DNA of 36,712 nucleotides from an uncultured Holophagaceae bacterium (GTDB taxonomy: Bacteria; Acidobacteriota; Holophagae; Holophagales; Holophagaceae): positions 1-36,712 of the forward strand of contig CAIZZF010000002.1 in the NCBI GenBank assembly GCA_903937385.1. The letters are read 5' to 3'. A model generated the notes under the pieces. The model had not been told where the DNA came from, did no database searches, and saw only the letters and a list, made by a program, of their open reading frames with translations. This document shows positions 1 through 8,192 of the stretch, piece by piece (the first letter of the stretch is position 1; each line of letters opens with the position of its first letter). Both the position numbers and the translations under genes were made by a program.

Positions 1-235
1 GACGGCGGGGGGCAAGGCGCTGTACATGCACTGCCTGCCGGCGGACATCACGGACGTGAGCTGCAAGGCCGGGGAGGTCTCGGCGGACGTGTTCGAGCAG
101 TACCGGATTCCGACGTACCACGAGGCGAGCTACAAGCCGTTCGTGATCAGCGCCCTGATGTTCCTCACCCGCCTGAAGGACCCGGGCGCCAAGCTCGAGC
201 AGATCATCCAGCGCGCCCAGAGCCTCAGCCTGTAA
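1..235 (+). CDS. ygeW: YgeW knotted carbamoyltransferase, C-terminal end (5' part outside window)
   Basis: Only the last 77 codons are present, read from base 2 to the TAA at 233-235. The fragment carries the HCLPAD motif (His-Cys-Leu-Pro) that binds carbamoyl phosphate/substrate in the aspartate/ornithine carbamoyltransferase superfamily, followed by VSCKAGEVS, QYRIPTYHEAS and a PGAKLEQ tail, which match the C-terminus of E. coli YgeW closely. YgeW is a cytoplasmic knotted transcarbamylase; in purine breakdown it is thought to phosphorolyse a ureido compound to carbamoyl phosphate and an amine, although its natural substrate was long unknown. The carbamate kinase gene begins 36 bp downstream, which fits use of that carbamoyl phosphate for ATP. 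A second ygeW begins at 36586. The family call is strong; the substrate is inferred. Confidence 0.9.
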   Translation, partial: TAGGKALYMHCLPADITDVSCKAGEVSADVFEQYRIPTYHEASYKPFVISALMFLTRLKDPGAKLEQIIQRAQSLSL

Positions 236-271
236 ACCACTCTGAACCAAGACCCGCACTCAGGAGTCATG

Positions 272-1216
272 ATGTCCCGTACTGTCGTCATCGCCATTGG
301 TGGTAATTCCCTCATCTCCGACAACGATCACCGGAGTGTCTCGGATCAGTACAGCGCCGCCGCCGAGACCTGTGGGCACATCGCCGACATGTTCCAGGAG
401 TCGGACCTGCGCCTGGTGGTGACGCACGGCAACGGGCCCCAGGTGGGCTTCATCCTCCGGCGCTCGGAGCTGGCCGCCCCGGAGCTGCACATGGTTCCGC
501 TGGACAGCTGCGTCGCCGACACCCAGGGCGCCCTGGGCTACCACCTGCAGTGCGCTCTCTACAACGAGTTCAAGATGCGTGGCATCGGGCGCACTGCCGC
601 CACGGTGGTGACCCAGGTGCTGGTGGACGCGAAGGATCCCGCCTTCGCCCAGCCCAACAAGCCCATCGGCTCCTTCATGAGTGCCGAGCAGGCCCAGGTG
701 CACCGGGAGAAGGATGGCTGGGAGCTGGTGGAGGACTCCGGACGCGGCTGGCGCCGCGTGGTGGCCTCGCCCGCGCCTCAGCGTGTGCTGGAGATGGGTG
801 TGGTTAAGACCCTGCTCGATGCGGGCATCGTGGTGGTGGCCTGCGGCGGCGGCGGCATTGCGGTCGTGGAGGACCCGGGGGGGAAGATCCACGGCGCCGC
901 CGCCGTCATCGACAAGGACCTGGCCAGCAGCCTGCTCGCCCAGCAGCTGGGTGCGGACCTGCTGGTCATCTCCACTGCGGTGGAGAAGGTCTGCCTGGAC
1001 TTCGGCAAGCCCACCCAGCGCAGCCTGGACACCATCACCTTGGCGGAGGCCAAGCGCTACATCACGGAAGGCCACTTCAAGCCGGGCAGCATGCTGCCGA
1101 AGGTCCAGGCGGTCGTGGACTTCCTGGAGAAGGGCGGCAAGGAGGCCATCATCACCGACCCCTCGCACCTCGGGGCAGCGCTGGCCAACCGCGGCGGCAC
1201 GCACATCATCCCGTGA
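272..1216 (+). CDS. arcC: Carbamate kinase (first copy, YqeA/ArcC family)
   Basis: This 314-residue cytoplasmic kinase catalyses carbamoyl phosphate + ADP to carbamate + ATP, the energy-yielding last step after YgeW. Visible family features are the N-terminal VVIAIGGNSL nucleotide-binding strand and loop, THGNGPQVG, the GRGWRRVVASP segment, the glycine-rich CGGGGIAVV stretch, AAVIDKDLAS and DFGKPTQR, and the length is normal for the family. There are two in-frame ATGs, at 269 and 272. AGGAG at 262-266 lies only 2 bases from the first but 5 from the second, so 272 is preferred. The gene lies between ygeW and ygeX in a likely three-gene unit. It is homologous to, but clearly diverged from, the carbamate kinase at 23775. 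Confidence 0.93.
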   Translation: MSRTVVIAIGGNSLISDNDHRSVSDQYSAAAETCGHIADMFQESDLRLVVTHGNGPQVGFILRRSELAAPELHMVPLDSCVADTQGALGYHLQCALYNEFKMRGIGRTAATVVTQVLVDAKDPAFAQPNKPIGSFMSAEQAQVHREKDGWELVEDSGRGWRRVVASPAPQRVLEMGVVKTLLDAGIVVVACGGGGIAVVEDPGGKIHGAAAVIDKDLASSLLAQQLGADLLVISTAVEKVCLDFGKPTQRSLDTITLAEAKRYITEGHFKPGSMLPKVQAVVDFLEKGGKEAIITDPSHLGAALANRGGTHIIP

Positions 1217-1265
1217 TCCAGAACGACCCCACCCACCGGTCCGCCTCGTTGCCAGGAGATTGAAG

Positions 1266-2462
1266 ATGAACACCACGGTCGCCAAGGAATCCCTGCTGCT
1301 GCACAACCCGCTCTTTGATGCGGAGAAGCGCTGGCCCGCGCCGGATCCCGTGGTCTGGTCCTTCCACCGCCGCATGCCCGCCTACCTGGCGACCACGCTC
1401 TTCGACTGCCCGGACCTCGCCCGGCACTACGGGGTGGCCCGGGTGCTGGTGAAGGCGGAGACCCAGCGACTGGGCCTCCCCAGCTTCAAGATCCTCGGGG
1501 CCTCCTGGGCCACCTACCGGGCGCTCTGCGACCACCTCGGCTTCGAGCCCGAGCCCTGGCTGAACATCAACGACCTGGCCCGGCGCATCAGCTACCTCAA
1601 GCCCTTCGCCCTGGCTGCCGCCACCGATGGCAACCACGGCCGGGCCGTGGCCTTCATGGCCCGCCTGCTGGGCTTCCAGTGCCACATCTTCGTGCCCGCG
1701 GGCACAGTCCCGGCGCGCATCCACGCCATCCAGAACGAGGGCGCCGCGGTCACCGTGGTGGACGGGGACTACGATGCCGCCGTGGCGCGCTCCGCCGAAG
1801 AAGCCAGCGACCGCTGCCTGGTCATCTCTGACACCTCCTGGCCCGGCTACGACGTCACGCCGCGCCGCGTGGTGGAAGGCTACACCACCATCTACATGGA
1901 GATCGAACAGGCCCTGCGCTCGGCGGGTCTCCCGGACCCGGACGTGGTCGTGGTACCTGTCGGCGTTGGCGCGTTCATGAGCGCCACCGTGAGCTACTTC
2001 CGCAGCCGTCCCTGGCAGGGGGCCCTCGTGGGCGTCGAGCCCGCGGACGCCAACTGTGTTCAGGCCTCCGCCGCGAAGGGTGAGATGACGGCCGTGCCCG
2101 GCCCCCACTCCTCCATCATGGTCGGCCTCAACTGCGGCCTGCCGTCCCCCGTGGCGTGGCCCCGGGTGTCCACCGGCGTCGATTGGATGATCTCCATCGG
2201 GGACCACCGCGCCCGGCAGGGCATGCGGGAGCTGGCAGGTGCCGGCGTCGTCGCCGGCGAGACCGGGGCCGCGGCCCTGGGCGCCCTGGCCGCCCTGCAT
2301 GAGGACGCCTCCACGGCCGAGTTCCGGGAGCGGGGCCTTCTGGGTCCCGACAAGACCCTGCTGCTCATCGTCACGGAAGGTGCCACGGACCGTGGCAACT
2401 ACCAGGCCGTCGTGGGTCGTCCGCCCGAAGAGGTCGGGACCATCCTAAGGCTCGCGCACTAA
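1266..2462 (+). CDS. ygeX: Diaminopropionate ammonia-lyase
   Basis: This 398-residue PLP enzyme (fold type II) converts 2,3-diaminopropionate to pyruvate and two ammonia. The length equals that of E. coli YgeX. The PLP lysine is K75 in PSFKILGAS, the phosphate/substrate loop is TDGNHGRA, and a glycine-rich VPVGVGAF follows. The frame is open much further upstream, but the start is the ATG at 1266, with AGGAG at 1254-1258 and a protein starting MNTTVAKES that aligns with the family. It follows carbamate kinase by 49 bp and is closed by a terminator. In anaerobic purine degradation it is considered the step that sends ring-derived diaminopropionate into pyruvate. The family call is very strong; the pathway role follows from context. 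Confidence 0.95.
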   Translation: MNTTVAKESLLLHNPLFDAEKRWPAPDPVVWSFHRRMPAYLATTLFDCPDLARHYGVARVLVKAETQRLGLPSFKILGASWATYRALCDHLGFEPEPWLNINDLARRISYLKPFALAAATDGNHGRAVAFMARLLGFQCHIFVPAGTVPARIHAIQNEGAAVTVVDGDYDAAVARSAEEASDRCLVISDTSWPGYDVTPRRVVEGYTTIYMEIEQALRSAGLPDPDVVVVPVGVGAFMSATVSYFRSRPWQGALVGVEPADANCVQASAAKGEMTAVPGPHSSIMVGLNCGLPSPVAWPRVSTGVDWMISIGDHRARQGMRELAGAGVVAGETGAAALGALAALHEDASTAEFRERGLLGPDKTLLLIVTEGATDRGNYQAVVGRPPEEVGTILRLAH

Positions 2463-2481
2463 GGGCCGGTTGTTACCAAGC

Positions 2482-2506
2482 AGGCCGGGCTCAGCCCGGC
2501 CTTCTT
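2482..2506. terminator. Bidirectional intrinsic terminator between ygeX and guaD
   Basis: The arms AGGCCGGG (2482-2489) and CCCGGCCT (2495-2502) form a perfect 8-bp stem around CTCAG, and inner bases extend the inverted repeat to 10 per arm. A T-rich TTCTT follows on the plus strand. It lies between the convergent ends of ygeX and guaD and is symmetrical, so it can serve both; the weak T tract makes its efficiency uncertain. Confidence 0.75.
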
Positions 2507-2521
2507 GGGTTCAGGCGACGA

Positions 2522-3004
2522 CTAGTAGCGGATCTTGTCTGGCTTCGCGTCCCAGGCTTGGAAGACCGTCAGGGCTTCGTCCCGCAGGAGGTTCCGGGTC
2601 GGCAGGCTGCGGTCGCTGATCGGCAGAGCCACCTCCCGGTAGAGCCACTGGTCGTCGAACTGGATGGCGGCGGCGTCCGCCTGATTGTTGGCGTACCAGA
2701 CCCGGTCCAGCCGCGCCCAGTAGATGGCCGAGAGGCACATGGGGCAGGGCTCGCAGCTGGTGTAGATCTCGCAGCCCTTCAGCTCGAAGGTGCCCAGGCG
2801 GGAGCAGGCCTCGCGGATGGCCACCACCTCGGCGTGGGCGGTGGGGTCCTGGGTGGAGGTGACACGGTTCCAGCCCTCGGCGACGATCAGCCCCTCCCGG
2901 ACCACCACGGCGCCGAAGGGGCCGCCCTCGCCGGCCTCCATGTGGATGCGGGAGAGCTCGATGGCGCGGCGCATGAAGGCCTTTGGATCAAGGTCCAGGG
3001 TCAT
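2522..3004 (-). CDS. guaD: Guanine deaminase (cytidine-deaminase fold)
   Basis: This 160-residue zinc enzyme should hydrolyse guanine to xanthine and ammonia in the cytoplasm, feeding the xanthine dehydrogenases nearby. It resembles B. subtilis GuaD (about 156 aa): GGPFGAVVV near the start, the HAEVVAI zinc/proton-shuttle motif, SCEPCPMCLSAIYWAR with the two zinc cysteines, and a C-terminal FQAW...IRY tail. An upstream in-frame ATG at 3079 would add 25 residues, but GGAGGA (complement of 3015-3020) lies 10 bases before the ATG at 3004 and a promoter fits just before it, so 3004 is chosen. It is the only minus-strand gene in the window. Another CDA-fold deaminase is possible, but the tail strongly favours GuaD. 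Confidence 0.9.
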   Translation of the reverse strand: MTLDLDPKAFMRRAIELSRIHMEAGEGGPFGAVVVREGLIVAEGWNRVTSTQDPTAHAEVVAIREACSRLGTFELKGCEIYTSCEPCPMCLSAIYWARLDRVWYANNQADAAAIQFDDQWLYREVALPISDRSLPTRNLLRDEALTVFQAWDAKPDKIRY

Positions 3005-3036
3005 GGGAAGGCGGTCCTCCAAGGGGGTTGGGGTGA

Positions 3037-3066
3037 ATTCTAGCGAAAAACGGGATGCATCCACAA
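3037..3066 (-). promoter_or_regulatory. Sigma70-type promoter for guaD
   Basis: On the minus strand a TTGTGG -35 (3061-3066) and a TAGAAT -10 (3037-3042, five of six consensus bases) are separated by 18 bases. Transcription would begin near 3030, giving a short leader that holds the GGAGGA ribosome site. A TGGTGCCA motif lies 5 bp upstream of the -35. Confidence 0.55.
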
Positions 3067-3113
3067 ATTTTGGTGCCATTTACGTATTTCTGAACCCGCC
3101 AGGGCCCGATGGT

Positions 3114-3150
3114 GGGGGGTGGGGCTGTTGGGTGGCGGCTGGGAGGGGGG
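3114..3150 (+). other. Potential G-quadruplex tract between divergent promoters
   Basis: Five G runs (6, 4, 3, 3 and 6 bases) separated by loops of 1, 5, 8 and 1 bases lie between the guaD and ABC promoters. The pattern satisfies a simple G-quadruplex rule. No function can be assigned from sequence. Confidence 0.4.
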
Positions 3151-3179
3151 TTAAGCTACGCCATCCATCCCTGAAACAG

Positions 3180-3196
3180 CCAATTAAATTAATTGG
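3180..3196. promoter_or_regulatory. Perfect AT-rich palindrome, operator candidate
   Basis: CCAATTAA and TTAATTGG form perfect 8-bp arms around a single A. It lies about 44 bp upstream of the -35 of the ABC-transporter promoter, a typical place for an activator or repressor dimer. Confidence 0.4.
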
Positions 3197-3239
3197 GTTT
3201 CTATGGTGCCAGCCCGACGGACATATTTTGTGAAAAAAA

Positions 3240-3268
3240 TTGACTTACCTAGAGAAAAATTTTATGAT
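3240..3268 (+). promoter_or_regulatory. Strong sigma70-type promoter for the ABC importer operon
   Basis: TTGACT (3240-3245), a 17-base spacer and TATGAT (3263-3268) match the consensus five of six at each box with ideal spacing. An A7 tract just upstream resembles an UP element. Transcription would begin near 3275, leaving a leader of about 128 nt before the ATG at 3403, in which no known riboswitch was recognised. The rest of the 398-bp gap (3005-3402) holds the guaD promoter, the palindrome, the G-rich tract and the repeated motif described separately. Confidence 0.7.
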
Positions 3269-3402
3269 CAAACCCATTCTGGCACCAGTCTTATTCCGAA
3301 CATTTCCCGTCGAAGCCCCCCCGTCCAGGATCCAGGCCGATTTTTGGCTCAGGCGTCTGAAGACCCCCGTGTCACCATCTGAAGATTCGCCGGGAATGCC
3401 CG

Positions 3403-4956
3403 ATGCAAACAGAGACACCCGCAACACCCAGGCTCGAAATCAAGGGAATCCGGAAGGTCTACCCCTCCGTGATCGCCAACGACGGCATCGATCTGACCGT
3501 GATGCCCGGCGAGATCCACGCGGTGCTGGGGGAGAATGGCGCCGGGAAGTCCACGCTCATGAAGGTGATCTACGGGGTCATCCGGCCCGATGAGGGCGAG
3601 CTCCGCTGGGAGGGGCAGCCGGTCACCATCTCCAGCCCGGGCCAGGCGCGGGAGCTGGGCATCGGCATGGTGTTCCAGCACTTCTCCCTTTTCGAGACCC
3701 TGTCCGTGGTGCAGAACGTGGCGCTGGCCCTGCCGGGCGATTTCGACCTGCCGACCCTCTCCAAGCGCATCGAGGAAGTCTCCACCCGCTATGGCCTGCC
3801 CGTGGACCCGCGCCGGCTGGTACACGCCCTCTCCGTGGGCGAGCGGCAGCGCGTGGAGATCATCCGCTGCCTGCTGCAGAATCCCCGCCTGCTGATCCTC
3901 GATGAGCCCACCTCGGTGCTCACGCCCCAGGCGGTGCGGAAGCTCTTCGAGACCCTGCGCCAGCTGGCCGCCGAGGGTGTGAGCATCCTCTACATCAGCC
4001 ACAAGCTCGACGAGATCCAGGAGCTCTGCCACAAGGCCACGGTGCTCCGGAACGGCAAGGTCACGGGAACCTGCACGCCCTCGCAGGAAACACCCAAGAC
4101 CATGGCGCGCATGATGATCGGCGAGGACCTGCCGGTCTGCCACCACGGCGAGCCCGGCGACGGCGGCGAGGTGCGGCTGCGCATCGAGCGCCTCTCCCAG
4201 CCCACTGAGGACCCCTTCGGCACCCACCTGCATAACATCAACCTCGAGGTGCGGGCAGGCGAAATCGTCGGCATCGCCGGGGTCTCCGGCAACGGCCAGC
4301 AGGAGCTGCTGCGGGCGATCTCTGGCGAGGAACCTCTGGCTGACCACCAGGCCGTGCAGATGTGCGGCATGCCGGTGGGTCACTTCAATCCGGCCCGGCG
4401 CCGGGGTCTGGGCATGTGCTTCGTGCCTGAGGAGCGCCTGGGGCGGGGGGCTGTGCCGCGCCTGAGCCTCACCGAGAACATCCTCCTCACGGCCTACCGC
4501 AAGGGCATGCTGTTCAGCGGCCTCATCCGCTGGGGCGTGGCCAAGAAGTTCGCCGAGGACTGCATCGCCCGCTTCGACGTGAAGTGCGGGGGCGCCAACT
4601 CCGAAGCCAAGTCCCTCTCCGGTGGCAACCTCCAGAAGTTCATCGTGGGCCGCGAGATCATGCAGGAGCCCCGGCTGCTGGTGCTGGCCCAGCCCACCTG
4701 GGGTGTGGATGTGGGGGCCTCCTCCTTCATCCGGCGGACCCTGCTCGACCTGCGCAACTCGGGCACGGCGATCCTAGTCATCTCCGAAGAGCTGGAAGAG
4801 CTGTTCGAGATCTGCGACCGCATCGTGGTGATCGCCAAGGGGACCCTCTCTCCCAGCAAGGTCACCTCTGAGACCGGGGTCGAGGAGATCGGCATCTGGA
4901 TGAGCGGCATGTGGCCGGACGCCGAGAAACCTGGAGACGCGCCCCATGTGGCTTAA
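3403..4956 (+). CDS. ABC importer ATPase with two nucleotide-binding domains (nucleoside/purine type)
   Basis: This 517-residue protein is the energising subunit of a BMP-type ABC importer, like B. subtilis YufO/NupO. The first domain has Walker [10 protein letters not shown] (residues 43-51), the signature LSVGERQR (from 143) and Walker [10 protein letters not shown] (about 162-170). The second domain has the degenerate GVSGNGQQE loop, signature LSGGNLQK and [10 protein letters not shown] in place of a canonical Walker B, which is normal for this family, where only one site is fully catalytic. The start is ATG 3403 with only a weak GGGAA before it. Its end overlaps the permease gene by 11 bases. 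Transport of purines or nucleosides is inferred from the family and the surrounding genes. Confidence 0.92.
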   Translation: MQTETPATPRLEIKGIRKVYPSVIANDGIDLTVMPGEIHAVLGENGAGKSTLMKVIYGVIRPDEGELRWEGQPVTISSPGQARELGIGMVFQHFSLFETLSVVQNVALALPGDFDLPTLSKRIEEVSTRYGLPVDPRRLVHALSVGERQRVEIIRCLLQNPRLLILDEPTSVLTPQAVRKLFETLRQLAAEGVSILYISHKLDEIQELCHKATVLRNGKVTGTCTPSQETPKTMARMMIGEDLPVCHHGEPGDGGEVRLRIERLSQPTEDPFGTHLHNINLEVRAGEIVGIAGVSGNGQQELLRAISGEEPLADHQAVQMCGMPVGHFNPARRRGLGMCFVPEERLGRGAVPRLSLTENILLTAYRKGMLFSGLIRWGVAKKFAEDCIARFDVKCGGANSEAKSLSGGNLQKFIVGREIMQEPRLLVLAQPTWGVDVGASSFIRRTLLDLRNSGTAILVISEELEELFEICDRIVVIAKGTLSPSKVTSETGVEEIGIWMSGMWPDAEKPGDAPHVA

Positions 4957-6013
4957 ATTCGAGCAGCGGCCCGAGCCCTCCAAGACCATGAGCTACCTGT
5001 CACCGCTGCTGGCGGTGGCGCTGATGTTCCTGAGCGGGCTGATCCTCTTCCTGGTCCTGGGCAAGAGCCCCCTCGAGGGCTTCAAGGTCTTCTTCCTCAA
5101 TCCCATCAAGGACTCCTACGGGATTGCAGAGCTGTTCCTCAAGGCCACCCCCCTGATGCTGTGCGCGGTGGGCCTTTCGGTCGGATTCAAGGCCAACGTC
5201 TGGAACATCGGCGCCGAAGGCCAGCTGCTCATCGGCGCCCTGGTGGGTGGCGGCCTGGCCCTGCACTTCGAGGGCAGCACCAGTCCCTTCCTGCTGCCGG
5301 GCATGATCGTGGCCGGGGCCCTGGGAGGCATGGCCTGGGCCGCGATCCCCGCCTTCCTGCGGACGCGGTTCAACGCCAACGAGATCCTCACGAGCCTGAT
5401 GCTGGTCTACATCGCCGAGCTGGTGGTGTCCTGGCTGGTGCACGGCCCCTGGAAGGACCCGGACGGCTTCAACTTCCCCCAGACGAAGCTGCTCAGCGCC
5501 AAGGCCACCCTGCCCCTCCTGGTGGAGGGCACCCGGGTGAACGCCGCCCTGCTCCTGGGCATCGGCGCGCTGCTGGTGGGCTGGATCTTCATGAACAAGA
5601 GCTTCCTCGGCTACCAGATGAAGGTGGCGGGCCAGGCGGAACATGCCGGCCGCTACGCGGGCTTCTCCGCCAAGCGCTCGGTGTGGATCGGCATGCTGGC
5701 AGGCGGTGCCATGGCGGGCATCGCGGGCATCTCCGAAGTCTCCGGGCCCATTGGCCAGATCACGGAGCACATCAGCCCTGGCTACGGTTTCGCGGCCATG
5801 ATCGTGGCCTTCGTGGGGCGCCTCAGCCCCATCGGCATCTTCTTCTCCAGCCTGCTCATGGCGCTCCTGTACATGGGTGGCGAGCAGGCCCAGCAGTACC
5901 TCAACCTGCCCTCGTCGATCTCCAAAGTCTTCCAGGGCATGTTGCTGTTCTTCCTCCTTGGATCCGACGTTTTCATCAATTTCCGGCTGCGGCTGGTCCG
6001 GCGCAGGAAGTAG
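4946..6013 (+). CDS. ABC importer permease 1 (BmpC/YufP-like)
   Basis: This 355-residue inner-membrane permease is rich in hydrophobic segments, with a first membrane span at about 17-39 and several more through residue 345. NIGAEGQ (87-93) followed by LIGALVGGG is the hallmark of the branched-chain/nucleoside-type permease family, and [12 protein letters not shown] is also typical. The ATG lies inside the ATPase gene's 3' end with GGAG about 10 bases upstream, so translation is coupled. It should form a heterodimeric channel with the next gene product. A simple-sugar substrate cannot be excluded by the domain alone, but a BMP-type binding protein follows. Confidence 0.9.
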   Translation: MWLKFEQRPEPSKTMSYLSPLLAVALMFLSGLILFLVLGKSPLEGFKVFFLNPIKDSYGIAELFLKATPLMLCAVGLSVGFKANVWNIGAEGQLLIGALVGGGLALHFEGSTSPFLLPGMIVAGALGGMAWAAIPAFLRTRFNANEILTSLMLVYIAELVVSWLVHGPWKDPDGFNFPQTKLLSAKATLPLLVEGTRVNAALLLGIGALLVGWIFMNKSFLGYQMKVAGQAEHAGRYAGFSAKRSVWIGMLAGGAMAGIAGISEVSGPIGQITEHISPGYGFAAMIVAFVGRLSPIGIFFSSLLMALLYMGGEQAQQYLNLPSSISKVFQGMLLFFLLGSDVFINFRLRLVRRRK

Positions 6014-6022
6014 GGACCCCCC

Positions 6023-6955
6023 ATGGGACTGAACTTCATCAGCTCGATCCTCTTCGCCACCGTGGTGGCGGGCACGCCCCTCATCATCGTCGCCCTCGGT
6101 GAGCTGGTGACCGAGAAGGCCGGTGTCCTCAACCTCGGTGCCGAGGGCACCATGTCCGTGGGCGCCGTGGCGGCCTTCGCCGTGGCCCACCACACCGGAA
6201 ACCCCTTCCTGGGCATCCTGGCGGGCATGGCCGCGGGCATCCTGATGTCCCTGCTGTTCGGCATCTCGGCCCTGACCCTCATGGCCAACCAGGTGGCCTC
6301 GGGACTGGCGCTGTCGATCTTCGGCGTGGGCCTCTCGGCCTTCATCGGCAAGCCCTACGAATCGGTGGCCCTGGCCAGTGTCGAACCCATCCGCATCCCC
6401 CTGCTTCACAAGATTCCGGTGTTCGGTCCGGCCCTCTTCGAGCAGCAGGGCCTGGTCTACTTCTCCTGGGTCCTGATTGTTCTCGTGGCCTGGTTCCTCT
6501 ACCGGACCAAGGCGGGACTGGTGCTGCGGGCCGTGGGCGAGTCCCCGGTCTCGGCCCATTCCATCGGCTATGGGGTGGTCAAAATCAGGTATCAGGCAGT
6601 CCTCTTCGGGGGCGCCATGGCGGGCATCGGCGGGGCCTTCATGTCGGTGTTCTACACGCCCATGTGGGTGGAGGGCATGGTGGCGGGTCGCGGCTGGATC
6701 GCGCTCTCCCTCGTGGTATTCGCCACCTGGCGTCCGGCCCGGGTCATGATAGGGGCGTATCTTTTCGGCGGGTGCATGATCGCTCAGATGTTCGTACAGG
6801 GTTCCGGCGTGCGGATCAACATCCCCGCCCAGGCCCTGTCGGCCATGCCCTATGCGGCCACCGTCCTCGTCCTGGTCCTGATCTCCAGGAACCGCAGCAC
6901 GATCCGCCTCAACTCACCCGCTTCTCTCGGACAGACCTTCCTGCCCGACGCCTGA
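6023..6955 (+). CDS. ABC importer permease 2 (YufQ-like)
   Basis: This 310-residue polytopic inner-membrane protein starts with a hydrophobic segment and carries NLGAEGTMSVGA (from residue 37), equivalent to the NIGAEGQ motif of its partner. GGAMAGIGGAF near residue 195 is the cytoplasmic coupling region of this permease family. It begins 9 bp after permease 1. The length is usual for the second, shorter permease of nucleoside-type BMP systems. A run of nine C residues begins directly after the stop codon. Confidence 0.9.
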   Translation: MGLNFISSILFATVVAGTPLIIVALGELVTEKAGVLNLGAEGTMSVGAVAAFAVAHHTGNPFLGILAGMAAGILMSLLFGISALTLMANQVASGLALSIFGVGLSAFIGKPYESVALASVEPIRIPLLHKIPVFGPALFEQQGLVYFSWVLIVLVAWFLYRTKAGLVLRAVGESPVSAHSIGYGVVKIRYQAVLFGGAMAGIGGAFMSVFYTPMWVEGMVAGRGWIALSLVVFATWRPARVMIGAYLFGGCMIAQMFVQGSGVRINIPAQALSAMPYAATVLVLVLISRNRSTIRLNSPASLGQTFLPDA

Positions 6956-7016
6956 CCCCCCCCCAACCTCCGCCCCCACGGGCGGTCCCCCCCCATCCAC
7001 CTTGGAGGAACACCGA

Positions 7017-8105
7017 ATGAAAACCCGCAACCTCGCCCTCGCAACCCTGGCAGGGGCCGTGCTGTGTAGCACCGCCCTCACCGCCGCCGAGCCCGTCAAG
7101 GTCGGCTTCATCTACGTGAGCCCCGTCGGGGACGCGGGCTGGACCTACCAGCACGACCTCGGCCGCAAGCAGATGGAGGCCGCCCTCAAGGGTCAGGTCA
7201 CCACCAAGTTCATCGAGAACGTGCCCGAGGGTGCCGACGCCGAGCGCATCATCCGCCAGATGGCCCAGGACGGCAACCAGATCATCTTCACCACCTCCTT
7301 CGGCTACATGAACCCCACCGAGAAGGTCTCCAAGACTTTCCCGAAGGTGACCTTCTTCCACGCCACGGGCTACAAGTCCGGCGCGAACATGGGCATCTAC
7401 AACGCCCGCTTCTACGAAGGCCGCTACCTGAACGGCGTCATCGCCGGCAAGATGAGCAAGACCAACGTGGCCGGCTATGTGGCCGCCTTCCCGATCCCCG
7501 AAGTGGTGATGGGCATCAACGCCTTCGCCCGCGGCATGAAGAGCGTGAACCCCAAGGCTGAAGTGCGCGTCATCTGGGTGAACAGCTGGTTCGATCCGGG
7601 CAAGGAGCGGGAAGCCGCCATGACCCTGATCGCCCAGGGCGCCGACATGATCACCCACCACACGGACTCCACCGCCGTGGTGCAGGCCGCCGAGGAGAAG
7701 CACAAGGAAAAGGGCACCTGGGCCTTCTCCTATCACTCCGACATGGCCAAGTACGGCCCCACCGCCCAGCTGTCCGGAACCACCCACGTCTGGGGCGAGT
7801 TCTACATCCGGACCATCAAGGAAGTGCTCGACAAGAAGTGGAAGGGCACCAACGTCTGGGGCGGCATGAAGGAAGGCATGATCCAGCTCGCGCCCATGAG
7901 CAAGTCCGTGCCCGCCGACCTCCAGAAGCAGATCGTGAAGCTTGAGGGCGAGATCAAGACCGGCAAGCTGCATCCCTTCGCTGGCCCCGTCGTGGATCAG
8001 GAGGGCAAGGAGCGTGTCGCCAAGGGCAAGAACATGTCCGACAGCGACATGAACGCCATGAACTACTACGTCCAGGGCGTGGCTTCCGCCTTCCCCAAGA
8101 ACTGA
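7017..8105 (+). CDS. BMP-family periplasmic substrate-binding protein (purine/nucleoside)
   Basis: This 362-residue exported protein should capture a purine or nucleoside in the periplasm for the importer encoded just upstream. It opens with a signal peptide (basic MKTRN, hydrophobic core, probable cleavage near ALTAA). There is no good lipobox around the only early cysteine, so it is probably soluble rather than a lipoprotein. The BMP fold is indicated by KVGFIYVSPVGDAGWTYQHD and ITHHTDSTAVVQA. A TTG at 7002 is in frame, but GGAGG at 7004-7008 sits 8 bases before ATG 7017, which is preferred. BMP proteins bind nucleosides or free purines; the specificity here is inferred from the neighbours. 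Confidence 0.9.
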   Translation: MKTRNLALATLAGAVLCSTALTAAEPVKVGFIYVSPVGDAGWTYQHDLGRKQMEAALKGQVTTKFIENVPEGADAERIIRQMAQDGNQIIFTTSFGYMNPTEKVSKTFPKVTFFHATGYKSGANMGIYNARFYEGRYLNGVIAGKMSKTNVAGYVAAFPIPEVVMGINAFARGMKSVNPKAEVRVIWVNSWFDPGKEREAAMTLIAQGADMITHHTDSTAVVQAAEEKHKEKGTWAFSYHSDMAKYGPTAQLSGTTHVWGEFYIRTIKEVLDKKWKGTNVWGGMKEGMIQLAPMSKSVPADLQKQIVKLEGEIKTGKLHPFAGPVVDQEGKERVAKGKNMSDSDMNAMNYYVQGVASAFPKN

Positions 8106-8123
8106 CGCACTGTCCAAGGCAGA

Positions 8124-8151
8124 CGGGAAGGGGCCACCGGGCCCCTTCCCG
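8124..8151 (+). terminator. Strong hairpin after the binding-protein gene
   Basis: A perfect 12-bp stem (8124-8135 with 8140-8151) closes an ACCG loop 18 bases after the binding-protein stop codon. No T tract follows, so it may act as an mRNA 3'-end stabiliser or partial terminator, leaving some read-through into the molybdenum hydroxylase operon. No separate promoter was recognised in the 87-bp gap. Confidence 0.55.
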
Positions 8152-8192
8152 CCCCGCCAAGGGGTTCTCTGCACGCTTGAAAGGCACTGAAG

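Larger units (their letters stand above)
3071..3287. promoter_or_regulatory. Three TGGTGCCA-type operator candidates in the divergent guaD/ABC region
   Basis: TGGTGCCA occurs at 3071-3078 and 3204-3211, and its reverse complement TGGCACCA at 3280-3287. The second and third copies extend to a perfect 9-bp inverted repeat (TGGTGCCAG / CTGGCACCA). One copy abuts the guaD -35; the other two bracket the ABC-operon promoter, about 75 bp apart centre to centre. The arrangement looks like sites for a shared, possibly purine-responsive regulator. No regulator gene lies in the window, so this is an inference. Confidence 0.45.

Noticed and set aside
681-1265. Extended N-terminus for ygeX within the carbamate kinase gene
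   Set aside because: The extension is arginine/serine-rich shadow sequence overlapping the kinase; ATG 1266 has a good ribosome site and the family-typical N-terminus.
3005-3079. Longer guaD start at 3079
   Set aside because: The 25 extra residues do not resemble the family and would cover the GGAGGA site and the promoter boxes; ATG 3004 fits better.
3269-3402. Purine riboswitch in the ABC-operon leader
   Set aside because: The conserved loop and junction bases of the purine-riboswitch aptamer were not found by eye; a covariance search would be decisive.
3240-3593. Small plus-strand frame across the ABC-operon leader
   Set aside because: It begins at the promoter -35, has no ribosome site and runs into the ATPase gene in another frame.
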